Shown here: piece by piece, positions 1-7,369 of the stretch | How the letters are laid out: each line of letters starts with the position of its first letter | Position numbering within the stretch: position 1 is the first letter of the stretch | Assembly (NCBI GenBank): GCA_015061745.1 | Contig: SUWB01000006.1 | Location: forward strand, 1 to 64,000 | Origin: Lentisphaerota bacterium | GTDB lineage: Bacteria; Verrucomicrobiota; Lentisphaeria; Victivallales; Victivallaceae | Direction of reading: 5' to 3' | DNA length: 64,000 nt | Position numbers and translations under genes: made by a program | Notes under the pieces: generated by a model | The model's database searches: none | Told to the model about the DNA's origin: nothing | Seen by the model: the letters and a program-made list of their open reading frames with translations, nothing else

Positions 1-22
1 TAGCCTTGAGAATTTGTAAAAT

Positions 23-50
23 AAGCTATGATTTTCTCCTATCATAACTT
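23..50. repeat. Imperfect inverted repeat in the leading intergenic region
   Basis: The arms AAGCTATGAT (23-32) and ATCATAACTT (41-50) pair with one mismatch around an 8-nt loop. There is no T-run on either side, so it is not an obvious terminator. It could be an operator or a chance repeat. The rest of 1-83 shows no gene that I can support. Confidence 0.3.
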
Positions 51-83
51 ATTATACCTCCAACTTTCTGCTCAAACAATAGA

Positions 84-124
84 AAAAGGCTGTTGCTCAC
101 CTTTTTTGAGGTTTTGCAACAGCC
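84..124 (-). terminator. Rho-independent terminator behind the aldolase remnant
   Basis: The perfect 9-bp stem GGCTGTTGC (88-96) / GCAACAGCC (116-124) is followed, on the minus strand, by a run of five T. It lies just beyond the stop codon of the minus-strand aldolase stub at 147 and fits as its original terminator. Confidence 0.6.
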
Positions 125-146
125 CCCTTTGATTTGAAACTTTTAC

Positions 147-200
147 TTATTTGCCGTATTCACGGAAAGAGAAAAGTCCTGCCTGACTTGTATTTTTGAG
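147..200 (-). pseudogene. 3'-terminal stub of an HpcH/HpaI-type aldolase gene
   Basis: Read on the minus strand, this stretch ends in QAGLFSFREYGK followed by TAA. The same C-terminus ends the intact aldolase gene at 6423-7229. Similarity stops around position 200, where the promoter and leader of the next, divergently oriented gene begin, so the body of the gene is missing. The stop codon and a following terminator hairpin are kept. The likely explanation is a second aldolase copy truncated by deletion or recombination. It is also possible that this is a conserved 3' end captured by rearrangement. Confidence 0.6.
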
Positions 201-204
201 AAAG

Positions 205-233
205 TTGGTGTATTTTAAATAAATCTGTATAAT
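205..233 (+). promoter_or_regulatory. Putative promoter of the first pseudopilin operon
   Basis: A -35 TTGGTG (205-210) and a -10 TATAAT (228-233) are separated by 17 nt. The predicted start near 240 leaves a leader of about 135 nt before the preferred ATG at 375. An AGGAGG at 238-243 precedes an in-frame GTG at 252, so a longer product is possible. Confidence 0.4.
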
Positions 234-374
234 GAGCAGGAGGAATATATTGTGAAATCATACTTTGCTTTTTCGGACCGGACCGCAGAATGGATGAATT
301 TTCTGAGCTTTGCTTCTATTGAGCTGCCGGTAAAGAGATCACGTCTCGGCAGTGATTGTACAGAGGGAACTGAG

Positions 375-1406
375 ATGAGATATTCACCTGCCCATAGGCA
401 GGGTAAAGCACGCTTTACCCTTATAGAGCTTCTCGTAAACAAAACTTGTCAAATATGTGTTTATATCCTGCGAAAAATTGCTTCTTGCCTTGATACTTGC
501 CGTTGCAATTCTTCAAAATGCGGGATTGTCGGTTTTGCGGATGCAAAAACGGCAATCCACCAAAAGTTTTTGGCAAGGATGGATGGGGTTCGGGGAAGGA
601 AGGGAGAACCTTTTTTCAAAAAGGGTTCCCTTCCTTCCCCGGTTCCTTTCACCTTGATCGAACTTCTGGTTGTTATTGCTATTATTGCCATTCTGGCTGC
701 TATGCTTCTGCCTGCCTTGCAGCAGGCCCGGGGACGTGCTCAGACAACTCACTGCGCCAATAATCTTATTTCAGTGGGCAAGGCGGGACTCTTTTACAGC
801 GACGACAACAAGGGATTTTATCCTATGCTCTACAACGCCAAGACCAAAAAGACCAGCGACCGTTATGTTCTTTACGGTTCCAAGAGTTCAGGTATGCTTG
901 CTCCCTATCTTGGCATTGATGAAAGTGCTCCCATCGGCGGTTGGTACAAGAAAAAGAAGGAGCCCTTCAAAGTCAGCAAGTTTGCCTGTCCTGCAGTGAA
1001 CGGTATGGATCGTTTCAGACTGGACACTGATGTTGATTACAGCCGCTACGGTTATGCGATCAATACCAACGTGGCCCAGGTTCCCGGCAGCGGCAAGGTG
1101 GTTCACTCATCCAAGGTCAAGAAACCCTCACGTACCAACTTCTTCGGCGAAGGCTCCCAGCCCCGTATCTGGTACCAGACGGAAAGCAGCTGTTCTTTCC
1201 CGTTGCCTGTTCACGGAGGTTCCGGAGCGATCCAAGATTTGGGCACTTTGCTGCTTTCCAGTCAGGGCAAGTTCAACGCAGTTATGCTTGACGGCCATCT
1301 GGAAGCAGTTAAGGTTTCCCGGTTGCCTTTCAAAAACCTCAACAAGGTTGAGATATTGGACTATAACTACTTCTGGTTCCCTGTCAAAGGCGATAAAGAC
1401 TGGTAA
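375..1406 (+). CDS. Pseudopilin-like protein with duplicated FTLIELLV motif and 70-residue in-frame insert
   Basis: The protein belongs to the prepilin-type N-terminal cleavage/methylation group: a short basic leader, FTLIELLV, then [20 protein letters not shown] and a soluble C-terminal domain. Such proteins are processed by a prepilin peptidase and act in type II secretion or pilus-like assemblies; the exact role here is unknown. FTLIELLV occurs twice, at residues 14-21 (414-437) and 92-99 (648-671). Only the second copy continues into the hydrophobic helix. The 210 nt between them (438-647) form an open, palindrome-rich insert. I prefer ATG 375, with GAGGGA about 6 nt upstream. A GTG at 252 with AGGAGG is in frame and would add 41 residues. 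Part of that extension (ASIELPV) resembles the sensor-domain tail of the regulator at 19407, so it may be a regulator remnant. The gene heads an operon with the secreted enzyme 28 nt downstream. Confidence 0.8.
   Translation: MRYSPAHRQGKARFTLIELLVNKTCQICVYILRKIASCLDTCRCNSSKCGIVGFADAKTAIHQKFLARMDGVRGRKGEPFFKKGSLPSPVPFTLIELLVVIAIIAILAAMLLPALQQARGRAQTTHCANNLISVGKAGLFYSDDNKGFYPMLYNAKTKKTSDRYVLYGSKSSGMLAPYLGIDESAPIGGWYKKKKEPFKVSKFACPAVNGMDRFRLDTDVDYSRYGYAINTNVAQVPGSGKVVHSSKVKKPSRTNFFGEGSQPRIWYQTESSCSFPLPVHGGSGAIQDLGTLLLSSQGKFNAVMLDGHLEAVKVSRLPFKNLNKVEILDYNYFWFPVKGDKDW
387..420 (+). repeat. Two adjacent palindromes in the leader codons of the pseudopilin gene
   Basis: CCTGCC-cata-GGCAGG (387-402) is immediately followed by GGGTAAAGC-ac-GCTTTACCC (401-420). 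The second palindrome runs into the first FTLIELLV motif. The pseudopilin gene at 34497 has a comparable pair of palindromes in the same position. Confidence 0.7.
438..647 (+). repeat. In-frame palindromic insert, copy 1 (210 nt)
   Basis: This stretch lies between two FTLIELLV coding motifs and has no stop in the gene's frame. It holds two hairpins. Hairpin A has arms at 523-538 and 543-558 (14 of 16 pairs, loop ggat). Hairpin B has arms at about 591-610 and 623-641, with a perfect 15-bp purine-rich base followed by a small bulge. Copy 2 is at 19135-19344 on the minus strand, with the same length and closely similar DNA. Similarity between the copies starts at ACTTGTCAAATA just after the first motif and runs into the second motif, while the first motifs themselves differ. 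This looks like a mobile or recombining DNA unit rather than an ancestral protein domain. Confidence 0.75.
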
Positions 1407-1433
1407 GAGCGATTTGTAAGGAATTTGTAAAAG

Positions 1434-4400
1434 ATGAAAACTTTTTTCTTTTTTCTGACGGCAGTTTTCTGTTTGGTTCAGCTTCAGGGCGCAGATGTTT
1501 TCACCTCAGGCGGAATTGAGACAGACTGGTCGAAATATCAAACCCGGGACGAAGCAGAAGTAAAAAGCACCATCAATTTTGTCCGCAACGGTTCTTTTGA
1601 AAAGCCTGTCAACTTTGGCGAGCGGAAAAGCATTTGGAGAGCCCAGACCCGCACTCACGGTATGAAGAAAACTCCTGAAGCTCTGGCGTTTCAGGCCCGT
1701 TTCGCCAAGGCAGGGACACGGAAGATTACTCAGATTTCAGCTGCTGATGGGAAAAGTTGCATTCTCATCAAGACACCTGATGAGGTAAAAGAGTGGTTCA
1801 AGCCCTTTCCGCAGATTTCCAACCGTCTTATCCAGAAGGTTCCGGTTCAGGTAAACGAGGAGGGAACTTTCCGTCTGAGCTTCAAGGCCAAAGGGTATCA
1901 CACGCCGACAGCTCCCAACCGGGGATTGTTTCTGGTACAGGTCACCCCTGTGGGCTTCGTGCAGAAATCCAGATCAAGAAAGAATATGCGCTACGGTATC
2001 CAGAGGTTCTTTTCACTCCGCTCAGAGTGGAGCACCCATAACTTTGACTTCTCTCTGCCCGCAGGATGCAAGGCGGCCAACGTCACTCTTTCCCTTTACG
2101 GTGCCGGTGAAGCCTGTCTCGATGATGTGCGGCTTTTCCCTGTGAAATTCACGGGCGATCCTCTTCAGGTGCGGCTTATGCCCTATGCGCTTCTTGACAA
2201 TACCTTTTGTCTCGGCGAAAAACTGCCCGGGGTTATGAACTTTGCCTTCAATTCTCCTGATAAAAAATTCAAAGCAAAGAAGATGACTCTTGAATTGCGT
2301 CTGCCTGAAGGTTTCAAAATAACCGACGTGCGCCAGAACTGTACCCTTGTCTCCAAAGGGAAGGGCGTATGGGAAATAGGGCTTACCCGGCTGCTGCCTG
2401 CGGCTCTTAAACGCCCCTGGTATGTTCAGCACGGATGTTCGGTGATGGTGGAAAGCACCCTGCCTGCTTCCGGAAAACTCTATGCTCTGCGCTACCGTCT
2501 CAAGGACGGAAAATGGCAAGGCAGGGAAAATACCGTTTACCTGAAAGTTATTCCTGCAGTTCAGGGGAACCGCCCTGAAAAGTTCCGTTCATCAGCTATG
2601 CTGAATAATGAATGGTCTTTTGAAAAGGCCGGTGTCGAAAAGATTGCCGACTTCTATATGACCAGTGGTTTCTCCGCCATTTTCGGAGCCAAAGGTCCCG
2701 TTTCAAAGGCTATGAAAGCCCGTAAGATCCACCGCTATCTGCAAAACTCTCATCTGGCCAACGGATTCCGTCTGGGGGAAGGGGAAAAACCTGAATTTGC
2801 CCAGTTCAAGATGGTTGACGGCAAGCCCTATTCCCGCAAGGTCTGCCCTGTGGAAGTCTACACCAGAGGCCCTTACTATATGGAGGCTGTCTATAACAAA
2901 CTGCTCAAATCTCTCATCGCCGATCAGGATCTCACTGACAGCTTTATGCCCAACTGGGAGCCTTACTATCTGGACTCCAAAGGCTGTTTCTGTAACCGCT
3001 GCCGGGAGGAGTTCGTGAAATATTATGCAAAGCAGATCCCCAAAGAAGAGGTTATGAAAGTATGGCCGGGGGAATTGCTTCAGAAGTATGCTGAGGAGTA
3101 TTTTGCTTTCCGTTCCTGGCAGCACGGAAAATTGATTGAGACTCTCCATAAGGATGTGACTGCCATCGGCAAAAGTGTCGGCAAAGAGAGCTTCTTTATC
3201 CCCGAACTCTCCTGGAAGTGCGGTACGCACAAACATAACTACTACTGCAAACAGTACAATATCAAAGAGTTTATGCACAAACTCCCCTGGCTTGAACTGT
3301 GGGGGCCTTATATCTATCACCGGGCTGGGCAGATCTATGACTATTTCCCCACCCGCCATCTGGTCACTTACAATGCCGCAGGGATGATGAAGGAATTTTT
3401 CCGGGATCACAGTGCCAAAGGGCCTGTTGCCAGGCTCATTGCCTTCCCTCACGGTTACCAGAGCAACGACTGGGTGACGGAACCTGAAGCACTCGCCTTT
3501 GAGACATTGAGTTTCTTTGTCTGGGGATTTGAAGGGGTTTTCTGCTACTATTTCCCCCGGGGATATGATTACCGGCACTGGGCAGCTATGGCACGGACCA
3601 ATACCTTGATCGCCCGGTATGAAAACTTTATATTTGAAGGAAAAAATGACAATAAAGGTGTTTCAGTTCTCCCCCTGACTCCGGGGCCTGAAAAGCTTTT
3701 CTACCCCCCGGGGGCTGAGGAACCCGCTGGTGGAAGCGGAAACTTCCCCGGCTTGAGCAAAATGAAAATTCTCCAGTTCCAGGTCTGGCGGAAAAACAAT
3801 GAAATGCTCATCTGTACCGGAAACTTCTGGCAGAAAGGGGAACATTTTTTCAAACTTTCCATTGCCGGACTTGAACCGGGAAAAAAATACGGCGTTGAAG
3901 TCTCCGGCAAGGGGTACGGCAACTTCACCGGCAGAGAGCTTGCGCAGGGTATTGTGATGCAGACCGGTGCATTGCGCTGGCAGTTCATCCGTGTGGGAGC
4001 TTCCGCAGTTAATGAGGAGGTTTCACAAAGTTCCCTCAGGAAACTTATGGAATCCCGTCTGCCCCTTATCCGCAAGGCAGTTGAGTGGGAGAAAGCCCAT
4101 TACAAAAAGGTAAGTGCCTACACGGCGGCGGATAACCCCAAAGTGGATTACAATGCCCTCAAAAAAGTCACTTCAGCAGGCGTTACTGTTGCTCCCGGAA
4201 AGAGATCGTTGCAAATTTCCACCGCAAATTATACCCTTACTCTGGAGCCTTCTCAGGGAGGACGGATCCATAACTGGAAGTGCGGTTCTGATGTTATGAT
4301 CGGCAAACGCCCGCGATGGGGGTATGCTGTCCCGGCAGTCTGGTATCCTGCGGATGCGGCTCTGATGCTCCGTTCCGGTATGAAACTTGAATGGATCAAA

Positions 4401-4949
4401 AAGACAGACAAAGGTGTTTCCGTGAAACTTTCCCGTGTTATTTCTGCCAAGGATAACAGCCGTCTCGCGGGAAACAAATTGGAATTGACACACAGTTTTG
4501 CACCTTCATCTGTTGTGACCACGCTCCGTTTCACCAATTTGAGCCACGATGGAGTTGAATTTGCTTTCCGCTATCACAATATGTCTTCATTGCTGAGCAG
4601 GCAGAAGAGACAAACAGGAGAAGTCCTCTTTGCGTCCGGTGAAAGGTTCCCCCGCAGTTATGTTCAGAAATTCATTCGCACCTCTGCTCCTGATCCTTTG
4701 CTGGAAAAGGCCTACAAAAGAACCAAACACATAAGCACTGCCCGGGAATTTCCCGTTGTCCTTCAGGCCCCCTGGAGCAAGAACGCGTTGAAATTCTCCT
4801 TTGCTCCCCGTCCCCACTCCATTATGGTCTGGGATGAGGAAAAAATGGATTGCTCCACCTTTGAGCCGGTATATCCCAGAGTTCAGCTGGCTCCGGGAAC
4901 CAGTGCTGAGTTCACTATGTCAGCAGAAATCGTGAAGAGCTCCAAATAA
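1434..4949 (+). CDS. Large secreted glycoside-hydrolase-like protein
   Basis: The protein has 1171 residues with a clear signal peptide (hydrophobic residues 2-16, ending LQGA). The N-terminal third looks like beta-sandwich modules. The middle (about residues 390-800) resembles a TIM-barrel glycoside hydrolase and includes PNWEPYYLDSKGCFCNRC near residue 518, reminiscent of the cysteine cluster and DE/WEP acidic residues of GH42-type enzymes. The C-terminal third (SQGGRIHNWKCG onward) resembles a mutarotase-like beta-sandwich. Substrate is not known; plant or host glycans are likely from the neighbourhood. It follows a pseudopilin-like gene by 28 nt and precedes a Gfo/Idh/MocA gene by 61 nt with no terminator, so one operon is likely. 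The family assignment is tentative; a pure carbohydrate-binding scaffold cannot be excluded. Confidence 0.65.
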   Translation: MKTFFFFLTAVFCLVQLQGADVFTSGGIETDWSKYQTRDEAEVKSTINFVRNGSFEKPVNFGERKSIWRAQTRTHGMKKTPEALAFQARFAKAGTRKITQISAADGKSCILIKTPDEVKEWFKPFPQISNRLIQKVPVQVNEEGTFRLSFKAKGYHTPTAPNRGLFLVQVTPVGFVQKSRSRKNMRYGIQRFFSLRSEWSTHNFDFSLPAGCKAANVTLSLYGAGEACLDDVRLFPVKFTGDPLQVRLMPYALLDNTFCLGEKLPGVMNFAFNSPDKKFKAKKMTLELRLPEGFKITDVRQNCTLVSKGKGVWEIGLTRLLPAALKRPWYVQHGCSVMVESTLPASGKLYALRYRLKDGKWQGRENTVYLKVIPAVQGNRPEKFRSSAMLNNEWSFEKAGVEKIADFYMTSGFSAIFGAKGPVSKAMKARKIHRYLQNSHLANGFRLGEGEKPEFAQFKMVDGKPYSRKVCPVEVYTRGPYYMEAVYNKLLKSLIADQDLTDSFMPNWEPYYLDSKGCFCNRCREEFVKYYAKQIPKEEVMKVWPGELLQKYAEEYFAFRSWQHGKLIETLHKDVTAIGKSVGKESFFIPELSWKCGTHKHNYYCKQYNIKEFMHKLPWLELWGPYIYHRAGQIYDYFPTRHLVTYNAAGMMKEFFRDHSAKGPVARLIAFPHGYQSNDWVTEPEALAFETLSFFVWGFEGVFCYYFPRGYDYRHWAAMARTNTLIARYENFIFEGKNDNKGVSVLPLTPGPEKLFYPPGAEEPAGGSGNFPGLSKMKILQFQVWRKNNEMLICTGNFWQKGEHFFKLSIAGLEPGKKYGVEVSGKGYGNFTGRELAQGIVMQTGALRWQFIRVGASAVNEEVSQSSLRKLMESRLPLIRKAVEWEKAHYKKVSAYTAADNPKVDYNALKKVTSAGVTVAPGKRSLQISTANYTLTLEPSQGGRIHNWKCGSDVMIGKRPRWGYAVPAVWYPADAALMLRSGMKLEWIKKTDKGVSVKLSRVISAKDNSRLAGNKLELTHSFAPSSVVTTLRFTNLSHDGVEFAFRYHNMSSLLSRQKRQTGEVLFASGERFPRSYVQKFIRTSAPDPLLEKAYKRTKHISTAREFPVVLQAPWSKNALKFSFAPRPHSIMVWDEEKMDCSTFEPVYPRVQLAPGTSAEFTMSAEIVKSSK

Positions 4950-5010
4950 GCAAAGCAATTACAAAATTTATTGAAAAAACACCTCCTAAATATAAGGAAT
5001 TTTCAGTATT

Positions 5011-6342
5011 ATGCTTACCGCAATCATCGTTGGAGCCGGGCATCGTGCCCTGGCTTATGCACAACTTGCCAAAATCAAGGGAGAATCACTCAAGATCGTT
5101 GGTGTGGCGGATCCTCTGCCTGAACGGAGAAAATACACCCGTGAGTATTTTTCTTTCGGAGAGGAGATGTGCTTTGAAAGTGCTGAAGAACTGGCTGCCC
5201 GGGGAAAACTTGCTGATGTGATCATCAACGGAACTATGGATCAGCAGCACGTGGCAACTTCCATTCCCTTGCTTGAAGCAGGATATGATATGCTGCTTGA
5301 AAAACCCTTTGCCGTCAATGAAGCAGAGCTGCAGCAGCTTGCTGAAGCGGTCAAAAAGACGAACCGCAAGGTGATGATCTGTCATGTGCTGCGTTATGCA
5401 CCTTTTTATGCCGAGATAAAAAAACGCATCCTTAAGGGGGATATCGGCAGGATCCTCAATATCCAGACTGCCGAACACGTGAGCTATCATCACTTCTCAG
5501 CCTGTTATGTCCGGGGAAAATGGTCAAAGCACAGCGAATGCGGCGCATCAAGCCTCCTTGCCAAGTGCTGCCATGATATCGACTTGATCACCTGGTTCAA
5601 AAGCGGCGTGGAGCCTGTTTCTGTGGACAGTATGGGAGGCATCACCTTTTTCAATGCCGCCAATGCCCCTGCTGATTCAGGGAATTACTGTCTCATTGAC
5701 TGCCCCTTGGAGCATACCTGCGACTTTTCCGTGCGCCGTCTGCATTTGGACAACCCTGTCAGGTGGCGGAGCTACATCTGGCCCAAGAGTGCCTACTGTC
5801 CCGAAGCCAATACCCCTGAGTATCGTGAAGCCGCTTTGAAAGACCCCAATCATTCTCACTCCCGGTGTGTCTGGAAATGTGACAACGACCAGCCTGACAA
5901 TCAGGCGGTCGTGATCACCTTTGCAGACGGAACTGTTGCCACCCATACCATGGCTGCCAACACCGCCCGTCCCATGCGAAAGATCCACATCATCGGTACC
6001 GAAGGTGAGATCGAAGGTATTTTTGATGACAACAAATTTGTTGTCCGCCGCAGAGATCTGACACCCGGCCATCTGCAGCCCGGTCAGAAAGAGTATACTG
6101 AAGAGGTGGTGGATTTGGGCAATATGGGAGATACTACCGGCGCATTCGGTGACCACGGCGGCGGCGACTTGCGTCTGGCTATGGACTTTGTGGAATTTGT
6201 GGAGGGAGGGACTCCTTCCATTTCCTGCACTCAGCTTGCTGACTCCATCAACGGTCATTTGATCGTCTTTGCCGCTGATGAGGCACTGCAGAATGAAACA
6301 CGGCAATTCTTTTCCGAAGGGAAATTTGCTCCCCGCCGCTGA
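5011..6342 (+). CDS. Gfo/Idh/MocA family oxidoreductase
   Basis: A cytoplasmic NAD(P)-dependent sugar or inositol dehydrogenase-like protein of 443 residues. The N-terminal Rossmann motif reads VGAGHRA (residues 7-13), and the family signature EKPF appears near residue 96 (LLEKPFAVNE). The C-terminal alpha/beta domain is complete. The length is at the upper end for the family. It probably oxidises or rearranges a sugar released by the enzyme encoded just upstream. The start is an ATG with AAGGAA about 12 nt upstream. A strong bidirectional terminator follows at 6381. The substrate cannot be told from sequence. Confidence 0.85.
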   Translation: MLTAIIVGAGHRALAYAQLAKIKGESLKIVGVADPLPERRKYTREYFSFGEEMCFESAEELAARGKLADVIINGTMDQQHVATSIPLLEAGYDMLLEKPFAVNEAELQQLAEAVKKTNRKVMICHVLRYAPFYAEIKKRILKGDIGRILNIQTAEHVSYHHFSACYVRGKWSKHSECGASSLLAKCCHDIDLITWFKSGVEPVSVDSMGGITFFNAANAPADSGNYCLIDCPLEHTCDFSVRRLHLDNPVRWRSYIWPKSAYCPEANTPEYREAALKDPNHSHSRCVWKCDNDQPDNQAVVITFADGTVATHTMAANTARPMRKIHIIGTEGEIEGIFDDNKFVVRRRDLTPGHLQPGQKEYTEEVVDLGNMGDTTGAFGDHGGGDLRLAMDFVEFVEGGTPSISCTQLADSINGHLIVFAADEALQNETRQFFSEGKFAPRR

Positions 6343-6374
6343 AGAAAAAGCTGTTTTTTCAAAATCAGGACAAT

Positions 6375-6407
6375 AAAAAAACACCGGTTCGCCCGGTGTT
6401 TTTTTTG
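6375..6407. terminator. Bidirectional rho-independent terminator
   Basis: The stem ACACCGG (6381-6387) / CCGGTGT (6393-6399) has a 5-nt loop, with an A-run on the left and a T-run on the right. It serves both the dehydrogenase gene (plus) and the converging aldolase gene (minus). Confidence 0.85.
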
Positions 6408-6422
6408 TCGGAAAACAGCAGC

Positions 6423-7229
6423 TTATTTTCCGTATTCACGGAAGGAGAAAAGACCTGCCTGCTTGTATTTTTCCACATCGGCTTTGAATCCGCTGTAACA
6501 GATGCCCCAGTCAGAGGGGCCGCCCAGGAATTTGACACCCATATCAATCATCTTGCGGCAGAAATCAGGTTCACCGAAGCCCACGGTTCCGCAGTAGATA
6601 TTGTGTTTTTCACAGATACCGGCCAGCTTTTCAATGGCAGCCAGAACTTCAGGACAGCGGAACTGTCCGGGTTTGCCGATGCTGTGACAGAAGTCAGAAG
6701 GTCCGAGGAAGAGCACATCGACACCTTTGACAGAAGCCAGTTCGTCAGCTTTTTCAAGAGCTTCGGGGTCTTCGATCTGAGCAACGATAAAGGTATTGTC
6801 GTTGGCAAATTTCATATAGTCAAGCAAGGGAGCATAGCCCTGGTCGGCATCCTGATTGACCGCATCAACGCCGCGGAGACCCAGGGGGTGGAATTTGCAC
6901 TCTTTGACGATGAATTCCAGCTGGGATTTGTCGTGGATGTGAGGGATCATCAAACCCTGAGCTCCTGCTTCGAGGGGCTGGATCAAATCGGTGTAGTCCC
7001 CTTTGCCGTAGGAGGTGCGGATCATCATATCAATGCCGGTGATCTTGGCAGTACGCAGAATGTTTTTCAAAGTGTCGGGATCCACATAAGCGTGTTCGTT
7101 GCAGATCCAAAGCACATCGTAACCGGCATAGCCGATCATTTCGGCCATATCGGGATTCATAAAGTTGATCTTGGCCATAAGGATGGGTTCACCCCGGCGC
7201 ATTTTTTCTCTGACAATACTGGTCTTCAT
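6423..7229 (-). CDS. HpcH/HpaI-type aldolase
   Basis: A class II, metal-dependent aldolase-like TIM barrel of 268 residues, the usual length of the HpcH/HpaI family, which cleaves 2-keto-3-deoxy or hydroxy-acid substrates to pyruvate and an aldehyde. Visible family features are NEH near residue 44 (catalytic His region), MIRTSYGKG, the metal-binding glutamate in VAQIEDPEA and the aspartate in FLGPSDF. The start ATG has AAGGAA upstream, and a TATATT promoter lies at 7273-7301. Its C-terminus is duplicated as a stub at 147-200. Context suggests a role in sugar-acid catabolism. Confidence 0.85.
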   Translation of the reverse strand: MKTSIVREKMRRGEPILMAKINFMNPDMAEMIGYAGYDVLWICNEHAYVDPDTLKNILRTAKITGIDMMIRTSYGKGDYTDLIQPLEAGAQGLMIPHIHDKSQLEFIVKECKFHPLGLRGVDAVNQDADQGYAPLLDYMKFANDNTFIVAQIEDPEALEKADELASVKGVDVLFLGPSDFCHSIGKPGQFRCPEVLAAIEKLAGICEKHNIYCGTVGFGEPDFCRKMIDMGVKFLGGPSDWGICYSGFKADVEKYKQAGLFSFREYGK

Positions 7230-7272
7230 AAAAATCGTTCCTTAATTCTTAAACTGGATTTGAAGTTTGGAT

Positions 7273-7301
7273 AATATACACTCATTTGGGGAAAAGTGCA
7301 A
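7273..7301 (-). promoter_or_regulatory. Promoter of the aldolase gene
   Basis: On the minus strand: -35 TTGCAC, 17-nt spacer, -10 TATATT. The start codon lies about 44 nt downstream. Confidence 0.6.
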
Positions 7302-7369
7302 GCAGGATTTGACCCCGGAATGGACATTTCCCGTCTGCGGAAAAAGGGGCAGACGGAAAATGTGAAAAT

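Noticed and set aside
438-647. Intein or group II intron inside the pseudopilin gene
   Set aside because: The insert is too short, lacks splicing motifs of either, and duplicates rather than splits the host motif.
438-647. Integron-type cassette site
   Set aside because: Hairpin A is attC-like only in being an imperfect palindrome. No GTTRRRY or RYYYAAC core sites or integrase gene are present.
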